Both the position numbers and the translations under genes were made by a program. Shown here one piece after another: positions 1-10,950 of a DNA stretch of 64,000 nucleotides (position 1 is the stretch's first letter; each line of letters opens with the position of its first letter). The DNA is taken from assembly GCA_001247695.2 (NCBI GenBank), contig LGRX02035158.1, positions 1-64,000 of the forward strand, given 5' to 3'. A model generated the notes under the pieces. It was given only the letters and a program-made list of their open reading frames with translations, was not told the origin of the DNA and did no database searches. This DNA is from Cymbomonas tetramitiformis. Lineage: Eukaryota; Chlorophyta; Pyramimonadophyceae; Pyramimonadales; Pyramimonadaceae.

Positions 1-2725
1 TGCCCTGGGAAGCACCAGAAGATGCAGGGCTTCAAGGTCAAGTTGACGCCTGAAGAGTTCGACAAGGCTGCTCAGGTGCCCAGAGCCGTCCCACCCAACG
101 TCCTCATGCCTATTCTACGAAGGGTGGGTATACCCACCGTAAGAGGTGCTTACGGTGGGTATACCCACCTGAAGGGTATCAATAATTACCGATGATTGGC
201 TGCGAATCACGGCATGTCACCAGTGACCAACTTGTTCTAGACACTCCCGTGAATCTCTATGGAGCCTCCACTTGCGCCAGAAATGACTTGATAACGGGCC
301 AAACGAACCCAAATACCCAAACCCTAATATCATCGGAATGCACTGTGTATATAGTATATTTGGTGTGCATAGTACCTGATTTTGAATGTGCAAGTGTCGG
401 AGGTCTGCGAGGTGGCAGCACATATTGTACCAAAAAGTACGTCGGTTATATACCAAAATCAAAGTACATATCGAAAAATAAGTATATTGATGTTATACCA
501 AGCTGCAGAAGTCTGCAAATAGAGTTGAATGGGTATACCCACCGTAAGCGAAGTTTTCTACCCACCGTTATTTCCCCAACTTCAAGGTTGTGTAATGTGC
601 CCAAAACTTATCGGAGACGTGTAAATTAACTTTTCCGTCCTTTAATCAACCTCTTGGGTCACATAAAATCCATATGTTTAACCCCCGCAACCTACTTGTG
701 CGGTCGGTACGAGCTTGCAAAGTTTGGCGTTACGGTGGGTATACCCACCGTAATATTTTTAGAATAGGCACTCAGCAGGAAGTTCCACCTGTTGGCGTCC
801 AACCTCCGCAGCTCCATGCGAACTTGCTCACAGATTGCAGCAATCTTATTATCCCAGCGCGCCATCGACCTCCCGAAGGACATCGAGAACCTCCTGGCTC
901 TGGAGGAGCTCATGGGCAACGAGCCGGAGAACGCAGCCGAGCAGCCCACCGAGGTCAATGAACACGAGCTTGAGGACATGCACGCTACGGTGGCGCAAGG
1001 GATTGAAGTGGAAGCAGAAAGCGCAGAACGCCAGAGGGACGAGGAGTTGCCACTGGACGAGATGCCTGACGGCGTGGTCGACAGTGTCACCGCCCGGTGT
1101 GCAGCCGCTGCCTGTGTAAGCGATCTGGGGGTGGTCGACTTCAGTGACCATGGACATGTCCGGGCCGGCACCATCAAGACCCGTGCCTACGACTCGTTGA
1201 GAGAAAAGATGAGGCAGCACCTGACCGACGAGCAGGCGCTGCTGATGACACAGGTCCAGCCCATCTGCAAATTGCAGAATGCCACTCTGTATGAGGGCCT
1301 GGCGCTGGTGTCATCCGGTGGTGAGCTCATGCTTTATCGGGCAATCCTCATGGACACCGGCGCCAACTGTAACATCATTTCCATCGCGGTCGTAAGGCGA
1401 CTGGGCCTCACGGTGTATGAGGCCAGCACCGGTGCCAAGGTCACCAGGTGTGACAACAGCCCCACGAAGTTCACGCATTACTGTCACGTGGACGTCATAC
1501 TGGCTGCGGGCACACCTCATATGACGCTTCACCGGCTGCACGCCTTCGTGACGTTTGAGCCCGAGAACTCATGGGACCTGCTGATAGGCACTGGGCCGCT
1601 GAAGAACTCCCTGATGATCGACATCAAACTTGGGAGTGGCGTGTCCGTGTCGCGTGCGCCATCAATTCTGGGTATGAATGCCCAGGTGATACTCCCGTTG
1701 GTGGACATGACGCCACCCAGGCGTCCCAATCTGCCCAGGCGACTGGACCCGGCAGTGTGCTTGACGACGGAGATCTTTGGACAAGGAGTGGCGTGCGAGT
1801 GGCTAAAGCACCCACCTCCAAGCACCAGGGAGGAGAGGGTCGCTGCTTCTGGGGTGCGCCCCGAGCACATTGACGACAGCGTGGTATCGCCATTGGCGTC
1901 ACCGGCGTCTCCGCCAAGAGAGCTTGGCGAACTCCCACGACCTCGTGTCAGCACGCACGAGGAGCTGTAGGAGCGGAATCGCCATTGGACGTGTCCCCTC
2001 GACGATCGCCGGATGAGTTCCCTGAAGCCACTGGCGCCTGACGTCCAGGCAGCATCGAAGCGTTTGCTCGCGCAGTTCTATGGTGACCCGATCCCTTGGA
2101 AGGGTGGACGGGCAAGGTGGTTCGTGGAGGGCCGGGATCACGATGTCTCTCTCGATTACAAGTGGGGGGATCAGAGGCTGTACCGAGACAGGAACAACAT
2201 CGCGCGCCTCTGCCACATCCTCCTGCGTCCTGCCCAGGATATGCCGACTCAACCTTCCGAAGAACATGTCTGCGTGGAGTTCGCTCGATGTCGTGAGCAA
2301 CAGTGGGTGACGAGAGACCAGCTGATGTTTCCCGATTGGTTGTGCGTGGACCAGAAGCTGCAGTACAACGATGAGAAGGACCGCTGGTTGTTCGACGGCA
2401 GTTACTCGACGTACATACCGTCTACTCCCAGCAAACACAGCGGCATCATGCCTAAGGAAAGGAGTGCTTCGAGGCTCGACTTCAGCATGATCAAGAAGCT
2501 GCAGGACAAGGTCCAAGCGTTGCTTAAGTACCCCAGTGGTGAGGTCACTGGGACCCTCATGTGGGATCTGAAGGAGCGCGTCTCCTGCGTCCAGCCGAGC
2601 ATGGCCACACAGTACCTCGACTTGATGCGCTGCACGTTGGAGCATGCGTTCGTGTTCAATGGCGAGGAGCTGCTGCAAGAGCTCCAGCTCCCTCACTGGT
2701 ACGAGAGCACTGGTGTCTGGGCATA
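1..2725 (+). pseudogene. R-B gag-protease fragment (broken)
   Basis: This piece matches codons of the intact R-A Gag-protease ORF from about 12830 to 14910. It is interrupted by the element at 107-770 and by a stop and frame change near 1968, and resumes at about 2013. The retropepsin-like motif DTGANCNIIS is visible near 1351-1380, followed by the conserved DLLIGTGPLKN segment near 1576-1610. The fragment stops abruptly at 2725, where T1 is inserted, and continues at 26263. The protein is not expressible as one chain in this copy, so it is annotated as a pseudogene. Confidence 0.88.
107..770. mobile_element. MITE-like element with palindromic TIR core, 4-bp TSD
   Basis: The left end reads TGCCTATTCTA and the right end is its reverse complement TAGAATAGGCA. 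Each end is followed inward by the perfect palindrome GGTGGGTATACCCACC (123-138, 154-169 and 734-749; a partial copy lies at 531-543). The tetranucleotide CTCA flanks both sides (103-106 and 771-774). The uninterrupted homologous site in R-A has a single CTCA, near 12929, so this is a target-site duplication. The 664-bp interior has no convincing coding sequence. The superfamily is not assigned. Confidence 0.85.
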
Positions 2726-2740
2726 CACACTGAGAAATAA

Positions 2741-3065
2741 ACGCGGTAAACTGGTGGTAAAATGTGGTAAACTGGTGGTAAAATATGGTAAATTGGTGTT
2801 TTACCACCATTATACTAATAGTGGCGATATAAATCCCGTGGGTAATTTCCTATTGGCAGTTGGCGTTTTTGTTACCACGATTTTACCACATTTACTTATA
2901 GCGCGGTAATTATATATTATTGTTTACCATTGCTGTATATAATTTACCATGGTACCCCCCTATGACCGGTAAATTGACCCCCAATGGTAAAATTACCACA
3001 TATGACCGGTAAATTGACCCCCAATGGTAAAATTACCACATATGACCGGTAAATTTACCACGGTA
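2741..3065. repeat. Left subterminal repeats of T1
   Basis: Dense repetition of TGGTAAA/GGTAAACTGGTGGTAA-type words on both strands is followed by a 40-bp unit with core ACCGGTAAATTGACCCCCAA repeated twice (about 2960-3050). Subterminal repeats of this kind are the usual transposase-binding sites of CACTA elements. That role is inferred here. Confidence 0.75.
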
Positions 3066-3304
3066 TGACCACGGGTGGACACGTGGCAGGCATGATGCAC
3101 TGTGATACGGACACGTGTGCAAGATTAGTGCACGTGGCAATCAGGCATAGAATGTTAGATAACTGTTTCCGGATATGCTAGGTAGGTATATACGTGGCTT
3201 GGCAAGTCCCGGCCCCGTCCTGGGCTTTGCAAGTAAGGTCACACTAGAAGCAATAAGGAGAAAGGAAGGAAGGACGCATGCTGCTGGTTTCTAGCTTGCC
3301 GTTG

Positions 3305-6300
3305 CTAAGGTCTTGAGCATCGTGCAGATTTCATTCCTGGCCAAAGGTAGATGGCGTGGAGGGGGATTTTAAATCCCGGAGGACGGTGGCAGATACACTT
3401 GGTCTCAAGGCGTGACGCCGGCATCAGCAGGGTATGTTTGGCATCCTCGTTCAAGACAAAGACGGCACGGCTGTTCATGCGCGCGTTTTTGATAGTCGGG
3501 TATGCCGTCACCATGGCTAGACGGCACACCGCGCAATGTGTGGCCGGGTCCCAGATCAGATAGTAAGCTTCCACGCGGCCGTATTCAAATGCATCGGCTT
3601 CGGAGGATGCTAAGGCTACGTTGTAGGAGATTCTGGTTACTGCCCTGGTGTACATCGTGGACGTGAAGTCCTCGTCGCCGTGCCGCATTCGTGGAAAACA
3701 TAGGACGTCCAAGGCGTCCCGTTCTAGCTCGTATCGCTCACCGTGCATGGCGCGCAAGGAAGCCGCCAGGCCCGGAAGCAGCCTTCCTTCCGCATCGGCG
3801 CTTAGCGCGGATACAGCCACGCCACCGCGGATGATGTGATGACCGACATCCATGAAGTGACACGCGAGCCCCGGGTCATCGCGGAAACCCGGGCCGTCCT
3901 CTTTCACCGAGTGCGCGACATAGTCTGGAAGGAACCGGATCCCGGGGTACAAGTGGGCCATGTCATCTACACGGTCTTTCAGCAAGTAGGCGTTACCGAT
4001 GCATGAATCGATGGCCTTCCCCCCCACCGGCTCCGGCACCACCCCCTTCGCCTCCCCCAACAGGCGCTCCACCCATAGCTCGATGTTGGAGCTGACAACG
4101 CCTACCTTCTCCTCTTGCTTGCACAAGTGTACCACGGCTAGGCGTAGATTCAGCGTCAGCATGTTCATAGGGCACTCGTTCTCAATAATGACAGCGAACT
4201 CCCTCATACGCAGCTCCGCTTGTGCGCGAGCCTCTGCGCGGTCTTCGATTGTGCCGGCGCACACCTGCCGGATGAAATATATCACAGCCTCCCTCAGCTT
4301 CCACCAAGCCCTGTCCAACTCTCGGTTGAGACTCTCCAGGACGTCCATGAATACCAGCGGGCTGAATATCAAAATGAAGTTGAGCCAGTCCTCCATAGTG
4401 TAGTTCCCTGCAAACAAACCAAGCGTTTCGGGCGACATCAGCATGCATGCACCGTTCATTCAATCAATGGTCAACCCATACAACGGGCGGGCCCATGCAC
4501 ACAATGCACGTAGATCTCGCATGCATGGGAAGAACAGCTTTCCTGCAATCATGCCTGCCAGCACACCTATCTGCATATTGCACCACGTCCTGGTACTCAC
4601 GGTGCATGTCGTGCGGGGCACACAGCCCTTTGCCGTTCTTCTGTAGCTGCTTTAGCTGCGCGGCGTTGAAGTAGCACGTGTCATCGCAGTTGGGCACCTT
4701 GTGGCGGAACATCTTCACAGTACTCTTCACGACACCGAAGGTCATACAGTGCATGAAAGGCAGCACGTATGCCGACATGGCGGTGAAATATTCCAGGGCC
4801 TCCAGGGGACCCTTACCGTAGCGCCCGGTCCGCATGGGATCAGCGCCCTCCTGGGTTAGCTTGACTAGTTCCTCGTGATCCTCCTGGGTTAATAGCACCG
4901 ACGGGTCCCAGGCATAAGCCGTCTCCCCGTCCGGTAAATAGCTTTGTGCGATAGGCTTGGCATAGCCTAGGCAATACATCCCACCAGTTGGTCCGGGGGT
5001 GCCCTCCCACAGGCTCAGGTAATCGTTGCGTCTGGCAGCCACCGGAGCGAACCTTCCCAGATCGTTCCGCGCAACGGTGTCACAGTAGCACAGCACCAGA
5101 AACACACTGAACTTATCATGCCACTTGCCAAAGTAACCATCGTATACTCGGAACGGCGTGCCTTTGTCGTCAGCGTGCCCGTCGCGTAACTCCTTGAGCT
5201 CCTTCACGAGGCGCTCTTGGATCACGTCATTGTTCTTCCAGTGCTGCCTAGGGCCCGGAACCACAATTACGAGCCCGGTAAATTCCATCCTAACCCGATC
5301 CTGCGAACACCCGCATGGATGCACCGTCAGTCCTCCCTTCCTCAATCACCGGGAAGCCTTCACAGCCAGACACGCTAGCAGGTGTACAACCTACGGCACG
5401 CAAGGCGGGACGCAGTGCACCTTGCATACGCCTACACTGCAGAAGCAGACCAGCAGCAGGGGACCACCTGCATGCGTTACACTGGTTAGCCTTATTCTAG
5501 TAACAAGGCACATCGCAACGGTTCGAGTTGCAGATTGTGGCGGCGTGTACCCGAGGGTGCAGGTCCGCGCTCCGCATCGCTCCGAACCTCGTGGACCATC
5601 CCCTGCACCGTGCGCGCCACATTCCCACCATTACGCCCGGTGGTGTGTCCCCACCCTCACGTGCAACGCATCGTTTGCACCATAGCGCTGTTCAGGTCAG
5701 CCATTTCATTCAACATACATCAAGGGGAGGGGGGGGCTTGGTTGTAGTAGGAGTGCTGGGTGTCGGCTGGACTCACTGTTTGTCGTGCTTCTTCGCCCGT
5801 GCGTCATCCTCACCGTATTCCACAGCCATTCCAGCCCGAACCATTCCAGGTTTCATGGGATCCGTGCTTTCTGTTTCCTGCAGCAGCCGGCCCCCAACCG
5901 TGCTGTGCTCGTTGATCCGCGCCACGTGCGGGCTGGTCATGACGCATGCGTTTGTAGGCGCTCTCGCCTGCGTATCAGCACGCATCTTTGCAAACTTCGC
6001 ATTGCGCATCCAGCGTCTGACTAGCCGTTTCACCGGGAAGTAGAAATAGTACTCCTGCGGGCGGTACACCTCACCCCGCGCCGTACGTGTCACACTGTAT
6101 CTCTCCTCCTCGCACCACCCGACCGGCACTCCCGCCGCATCCCACGCGATGGGAACCCCGCATTTCTCCTGCGCTGGTTTCTTGGTCTCTGCTGGAAACG
6201 TTCTGTGATACTTCGGACACATATGCACTGCGTAGTCCCACACGGTCTCGGCACCAATCAGGCGTAGCATGTGCCAGAGCGACCCCGGTAAATTGGTGTT

Positions 6301-7170
6301 TGCTCCACCCAGCAGCATCTTCAAGATTTTCATGAACGTGTTGAAGTGCGCGTCTGTCCACTGCTGCCGCCGTTTCATGTCCAGCAAATACCACACAGCT
6401 TCCTGCAGCGTCACTCCGTGGGGGCTCGCCAGCCCATGCGTTAGAAGCGGATCCATCTTTTTGGGACTGAGTTCGGCCGACTCTGGCGCGTCCAATGTCT
6501 CCACTTTCGCTGGCTCCGGCGCGTCTACCGTCACCGCTTTCCCTGCCTCCGGAGGGTCCACCGTCACCTCTTTCGCCGGCACCGGCGCGTACACCGTCAC
6601 CTCTGCGTGATGAGCCAGCAGCAAGGCGGCCGCCTCTTCCACCTCGATTTCCATGCCCGCCTTTGCAGCTAGTTCCTGCGAGTGGCCGTCCCCTCCTGGC
6701 TTAGTTTCTGTGCATATTCTGCGTGCGCTGCATGCCCCTGCGCATGTTGCATGACGTACATACTACAATACGCACTACATGATGTATCAGAAAGACGCAC
6801 AGGCGTTTCCACGTCCTGTCCGAGCAGGGCGTACATCGTAAAGAAAGTCCGGGATGGAGAGGAGGTCCGCCTCCGCATCACCACCTTCGTCCGTCTCCTC
6901 CACGATGTCTTCTTCCGGGATGTCCGGCAAATCCAACACCTCCTCCCAGTATGCATTTTCGGCTGGGGTGGGGGCATCTGACGACCCCCCTTCCTCGCAA
7001 TGACTCAATCCCATATATCCCACGGCCTGTGCGTCCGCCAGGTCGTGGTTCGTATCATTCCCATCTGCGCCGGCTCCTCCCACCAGGGTATACCGCATTC
7101 TCTTGTTGGGTATCCTCGCCTGCTGAGAATCATCATCCGCTGTTTCCGCAAACACTGGGGCCGCCTCCAT
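3305..7170 (-). CDS. T1 transposase, multi-exon, CACTA/TNP2-like
   Basis: This is the likely mobilising enzyme of T1, assigned by resemblance to CACTA/KDZ transposases rather than by a database hit. Proposed exons on the minus strand are: 7170-6835 (ATG at 7170; acidic N-terminus); 6675 to about 5814 (helical region ending in a CP-type motif, then a YFPVKRLVRRWMRN segment); 5300-4601 (starts DRVRMEFTGLVIVVPGPRQH, the 'PGP' segment typical of these enzymes, then FMHCMTFGVVK); and 4407-3305 (starts NYTMEDWLNF, contains TLNLRLAVVHL and YGRVEAYYLI). The last intron is well supported: donor CACC|GTGAGT at 4601/4600 and acceptor TTTGCAG|GG at 4408/4407, with matching phase. The first intron (6834-6676) keeps frame. 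The join between 5814 and 5300 is unresolved and may hide a short exon. Catalytic residues could not be placed. Confidence 0.72.
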
Positions 7171-7212
7171 CTGGTGGCCAGCGGAGATGGCAATGACACG
7201 GTGCCTTTGATC

Positions 7213-8470
7213 CACGCGCCTGATTCGGCGCGGAGCGGAGCAGCCTCCCCGCACCCTTTGTCCCTGGGTCCTATGGTCCTTGCGTGCACACTATGCACCT
7301 ATCTACCGTACACACACCCTCGCGCATCCCTCCCCACCCACGACCTGCAGCGCCGCTGCTCACCCTTTGGCCGCTGATTCGCAACCGCAGATGAAGCAGG
7401 ATAAGGCACAGCGCCGGGGAGAGCGCCGCACGCGCCACGCGCCTGATTCGGCGCGGAGCGGAGCAGCCTCCCCGCACGCTTTGTCCCTGGGTCCTATGGT
7501 CCTTGCGTGCACACTATGCACCTATCTACCGTACACACACCCTCGCGCATCCCTCCCCACCCACGACCTGCAGCGCCGCTGCTCACCCTTTGGCCGCTGA
7601 TTCGCAACCGCAGATGAAGCAGCATAAGGCACAGCGCCGGGGAGAGCGCTGCACGCGCCACGCGCCTGATTCGGCGCGGAGCGGAGCAGCCTCCCCGCAC
7701 CCTTTGTCCCTGGGTCCTATGGTCCTTGCGTGCACACTATGCACCTATCTACCGTACGCGCACCCTCGCGCATCCCTCCCCACCCACGACCTGCAGCGCC
7801 GCTGCTCACCCTTTGGCCGCTGATTCGCAACCGCAGATGAAGCAGGATAAGGCACAGCGCCGGGGAGAGCGCCGCACGCGCCACGCGCCTGATTCGGCGC
7901 GGAGCGGAGCAGCCTCCCCGCACCCTTTGTCCCTGGGTCCTATGGTCCTTGCGTGCACACTATGCACCTATCTACGGTACGCGCACCCTCGCGCATCCCT
8001 CCCCACCCACGACCTGCAGCGCCGCTGCTCACCCTTTGGCCGCTGATTCGCAACCGCAGGAAGCATGATATGAAACTTACGACAGACGGACTGGTTTGAG
8101 CAGAGGCCACAGGCCCACATGCAACGAGGGAGGAAAGAGAAACACAGGAAACATGATTCTATGAAACTTAGGACGGACGGACTGGTTTGAGCAGAGGCCA
8201 CAGGCCCACATGCATCAAGTCGAGCAGAGGCCGCATACATGAAGCAGGATAAGGCACAGCGCCGGGGAGAGCGCCGCACGCGCCACGCGCCTGATTCGGC
8301 GCGGAGCGGAGCAGCCTCCCCGCACCCTTTGTCCCTGGGTCCTATGTTCCTTGCGTGCACCCTATGCACCTTTCTACAAAGAAATAAACAAAGATATATG
8401 CCGGGGAAAAAAAACAATCCCACCCATGACTCGCTGTTCACCCCTTGGCCGCTGATTCGCAACCGCAGAT
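7213..8470. repeat. 223-bp tandem repeats upstream of the transposase
   Basis: Near-identical units start at about 7213, 7436, 7659 and 7882 (period 223 bp). A further partial unit lies at about 8240-8470 after an intervening block. Each unit contains CCTGATTCGGCGCGGAGCGG and CCGCTGATTCGCAACCGCAG. They lie directly 5' of the transposase start and inside T1, so they may act as promoter or transposase-binding array. The short ORFs in them (on both strands, repeated per unit) are by-products of the repeat and are not annotated as genes. Confidence 0.88.
8061..8235. repeat. Duplicated ~86-bp unit inside the 223-bp array
   Basis: A segment containing GACGGACTGGTTTGAGCAGA and GGCCACAGGCCCACATGCA occurs twice (about 8064-8127 and 8150-8213). 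It separates the fourth and fifth 223-bp units. No coding signal was seen. Confidence 0.7.
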
Positions 8471-8780
8471 GAACAGTCGCCCGACAGGCTGCTGACCAGG
8501 CACCCGCGGAGTGGCGGCTGCGTTCACTAGATGAAGGGCGGGCGGGCGGGATCCCGTACGGGAAGGGAGGGGAAGGAAAAGTTCACGGTCTTACCGGGTT
8601 TTCCTCGACCACTCCTCCAGCGACCGGGGGAGGCCGCCTCCCTGCACGGTTGCAGCTTCGGAGGCCTGCGCACCAGTTCACGAAAGCATGTTTGAATCCA
8701 CTGCGGAAACCATGGGATATTCCCACAGCAGTGGCATCCCACAGCGTGCATGCCGGAAAACAGGGGAGTCCGCATACCTG
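8471..8780. other. T1 interior without recognised gene, left of R-A
   Basis: GC-rich sequence between the tandem array and the R-A insertion point. It ends in GCATACCTG, which pairs with the right flank to reveal the R-A target duplication. No gene was recognised. Confidence 0.6.
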
Positions 8781-9306
8781 TGTAACAAACGCCGGCTTCT
8801 CATGGTACCGCGCCGGGTTTGTTCAGCTGGTGACACGCATGACAGTGGTGACAGCATGACAGGCTTTACGAAGATGACCATCTGTGAGATGCAGACTTGT
8901 TAGAGAAGATATGGTCACCATCAGGTGACCAGGGAATGATAAGACGAAGATGGCAGTGACTCCTTTGCCGCTGACGTGTCAGTCAGAATGTGGTAAACGG
9001 TAACATTGTTAGAGCTGGCATGGGATAATGACTTTCCATTGGCCAGATGAAGATTTAAGGGCTAGAACCCGTTACAGTTTTGGGAAATGTGACAGGACAT
9101 TGAGATATAAGTATACTCTGACCGAAGGTCAGGCTAGTGGACTCATTATTGTTTTGCCTTCGCAAGTACTAGGTGGCTGTTCGCGTGCCAGTGCTAGAGT
9201 GCTAAGACAGTTCTGCTCACAACTTTTGTACACACAATAATTCGTATTTTGTGATATAATATCAATTTTGATGGATATATTTTACTGCTGTTTTCATACT
9301 TTTTCA
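8781..9306 (+). repeat. R-A terminal repeat A1 (no adjoining B repeat)
   Basis: This 526-bp block is nearly identical to 24149-24674. Identity stops exactly at ACTTTTTCA: here it is followed by unique leader sequence (AAACAATAATG), while at the 3' side it is followed by B2. The 5' end of the element thus has A but not B, unlike a normal LTR. The first 45 bases can fold into a hairpin (AACAAACGCCGGC against GCGCCGGGTTTGTT). Confidence 0.9.
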
Positions 9307-10824
9307 AAACAATAATGTCCTGCGCGGAGCGGCTTTTTATTTCAGTGTTAATCCGGAAGTGAAGGCCCTTTGGCGAGAAGTCAGCAGCAGTTGAAAGAGC
9401 GGATTCGGAAGTCAGGCGACTCCAGGGGCACCCACGGTGCACTGGCGGACCCTTTTTCTTCCCTGAACTTGGTGGTACTTGCACTGAAAGAGCTTCCAGT
9501 GACGGCGGCGACGGATCAGCTCTGAATTCACTAGTCATGAGCGGCCTCCTTCTGCACAGTGATATGCTCAACACCTTGTTCTTCAGCGAATCCAGGGGCA
9601 CCCCTGGTGCACTGGCCTAGCTGCTGACAGGTGTCCTCCAGTTTTGAGCTAATCAGCACGGCATGAGCTTGGGCGGCGACGGCGACAAAGTTAATCAGCA
9701 GTTAATGTACACCTGGATGAGCAGCTCTCAGTGGTTCTTTCAGCTGACCACCTTGCTTGAAGTGAATCCAGGGGCACCCCTGGTGCACTGGCTTAACTGA
9801 AAGGCAGGTGTGTGTCACCTGGGAGCTAATCAGCAGCGGCATCTGCCCTGTCTTACCGGCTAAGAGTGGATCAACAGCTAATGTGCACCTTGATGAACTA
9901 TCTTCCAGTGGGCTCTCCAGCTGGCCACCTTGTCTGAAGTGAATCCAGGGACACCCCTGGTGTACTGGCTTAGCTGAAAGACAGGTGTGCTTGGCCTGTG
10001 AGTTAATTAGCGGCGACATCTGCTTCTATTTACCAGCGAAGAAGTGGATCAGCAGTGAATCACTGCTCTATGTCTGGAACTGCAACTTACGGTTTCTTGG
10101 GCAGCTCCACCTTGTCTGACGGTTAATCCAGGGACACCCCTGGTGTACTGGCCTAAGCCTGAAGCAGAGGAAGAGCTTGCCAGAGGACTGGCAGCAGCAT
10201 CAGCTCTGAAGGCGACAACTGAGTGGTCTATTCCCTGGTGTGACACAGTGACCTGGTGGATTCAGAGTTAATTACGTTTCCAGCCTGGAGTGCTGCTCAC
10301 TACTGGAGTGACCTTCTGCTGCCTTATCACAATGTGTTGGAGAATTCTTCTATCCTTTCTACAGTATTGGTCAGCCGGTGAGGCCCTCATGTCACGGGCC
10401 ACCTTCTGAATCAGCAGTAGTGCTGCGAATCCAGGGTGCTCAGCACACTGGCTTAGCTTCCAACTCTGTCAGCGACCTGGTACTTGTTTACTGGACTGGA
10501 CTGGGGAGTGAGCTTACATGCCAGCCATGGTTTCCTGGATTAGCAGTGGTGTTGTGAATCCAGGGGTGCTCAGCACACTGGCCCAGCTTTAATTTTTCCG
10601 CGCACGAATACTCTGCATCTGCTGCTGATTCAGAGCGCTGAAGCACAGTGCTGGACCTTTAGGCGTTCGCTGCCCACACGCGTTTCGTTCTTTCACTTGT
10701 TCAGCAAGGCGAATCCAGGGGTACTCAGTGCACTGGCCTGAGCCAGTCTGAGTCAAGCCTCCAGTCCACTGGGGAACGAGCTTTGCGCTGAGAGGGGGGA
10801 CTCTTCCTTGGTCCCGTTGGCTGA
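9307..10824 (+). repeat. R-A 5' leader: degenerate ~176-bp tandem array with a conserved hairpin motif
   Basis: The core TCCAGGGGCACCCCTGG, usually followed by TGCACTGGC or CACACTGGC, starts at about 9421, 9591, 9767, 9944, 10127, 10430, 10559 and 10714. The first five are 170-183 bp apart. The core folds (CCAGGGG with CCCCTGG). No long plus-strand ORF is present, so this is untranslated leader. A packaging, dimerisation or translation-control role is possible but not shown. No clear tRNA primer site was identified just after 9306. Confidence 0.75.
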
Positions 10825-10950
10825 GCATCAACACAGTACTTCACCACGGAGCGCGAGGCAGAGCCAAGCGCTGCCTCTGTCCATTCCAGAGAACGTGAGG
10901 CACGACGGTTGGCACGAGAGCGGGCCAGTCAGGACCTTGACACGGAATAT

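Noticed and set aside
192..629. 145-aa ORF inside the first MITE
   Set aside because: It lies entirely inside a non-autonomous TIR element, has odd composition, and no domain is recognisable.
7213..8470. Possible CRISPR-like or gene-family repeat from recurrent ORFs of 68-106 aa
   Set aside because: The units are contiguous 223-bp repeats with no spacers, and the ORFs simply follow the repeat on both strands.
9702..10019. Minus-strand ORFs with repeated HQGCPWIHF-type segments
   Set aside because: They are the antisense reading of the R-A leader hairpin repeats.
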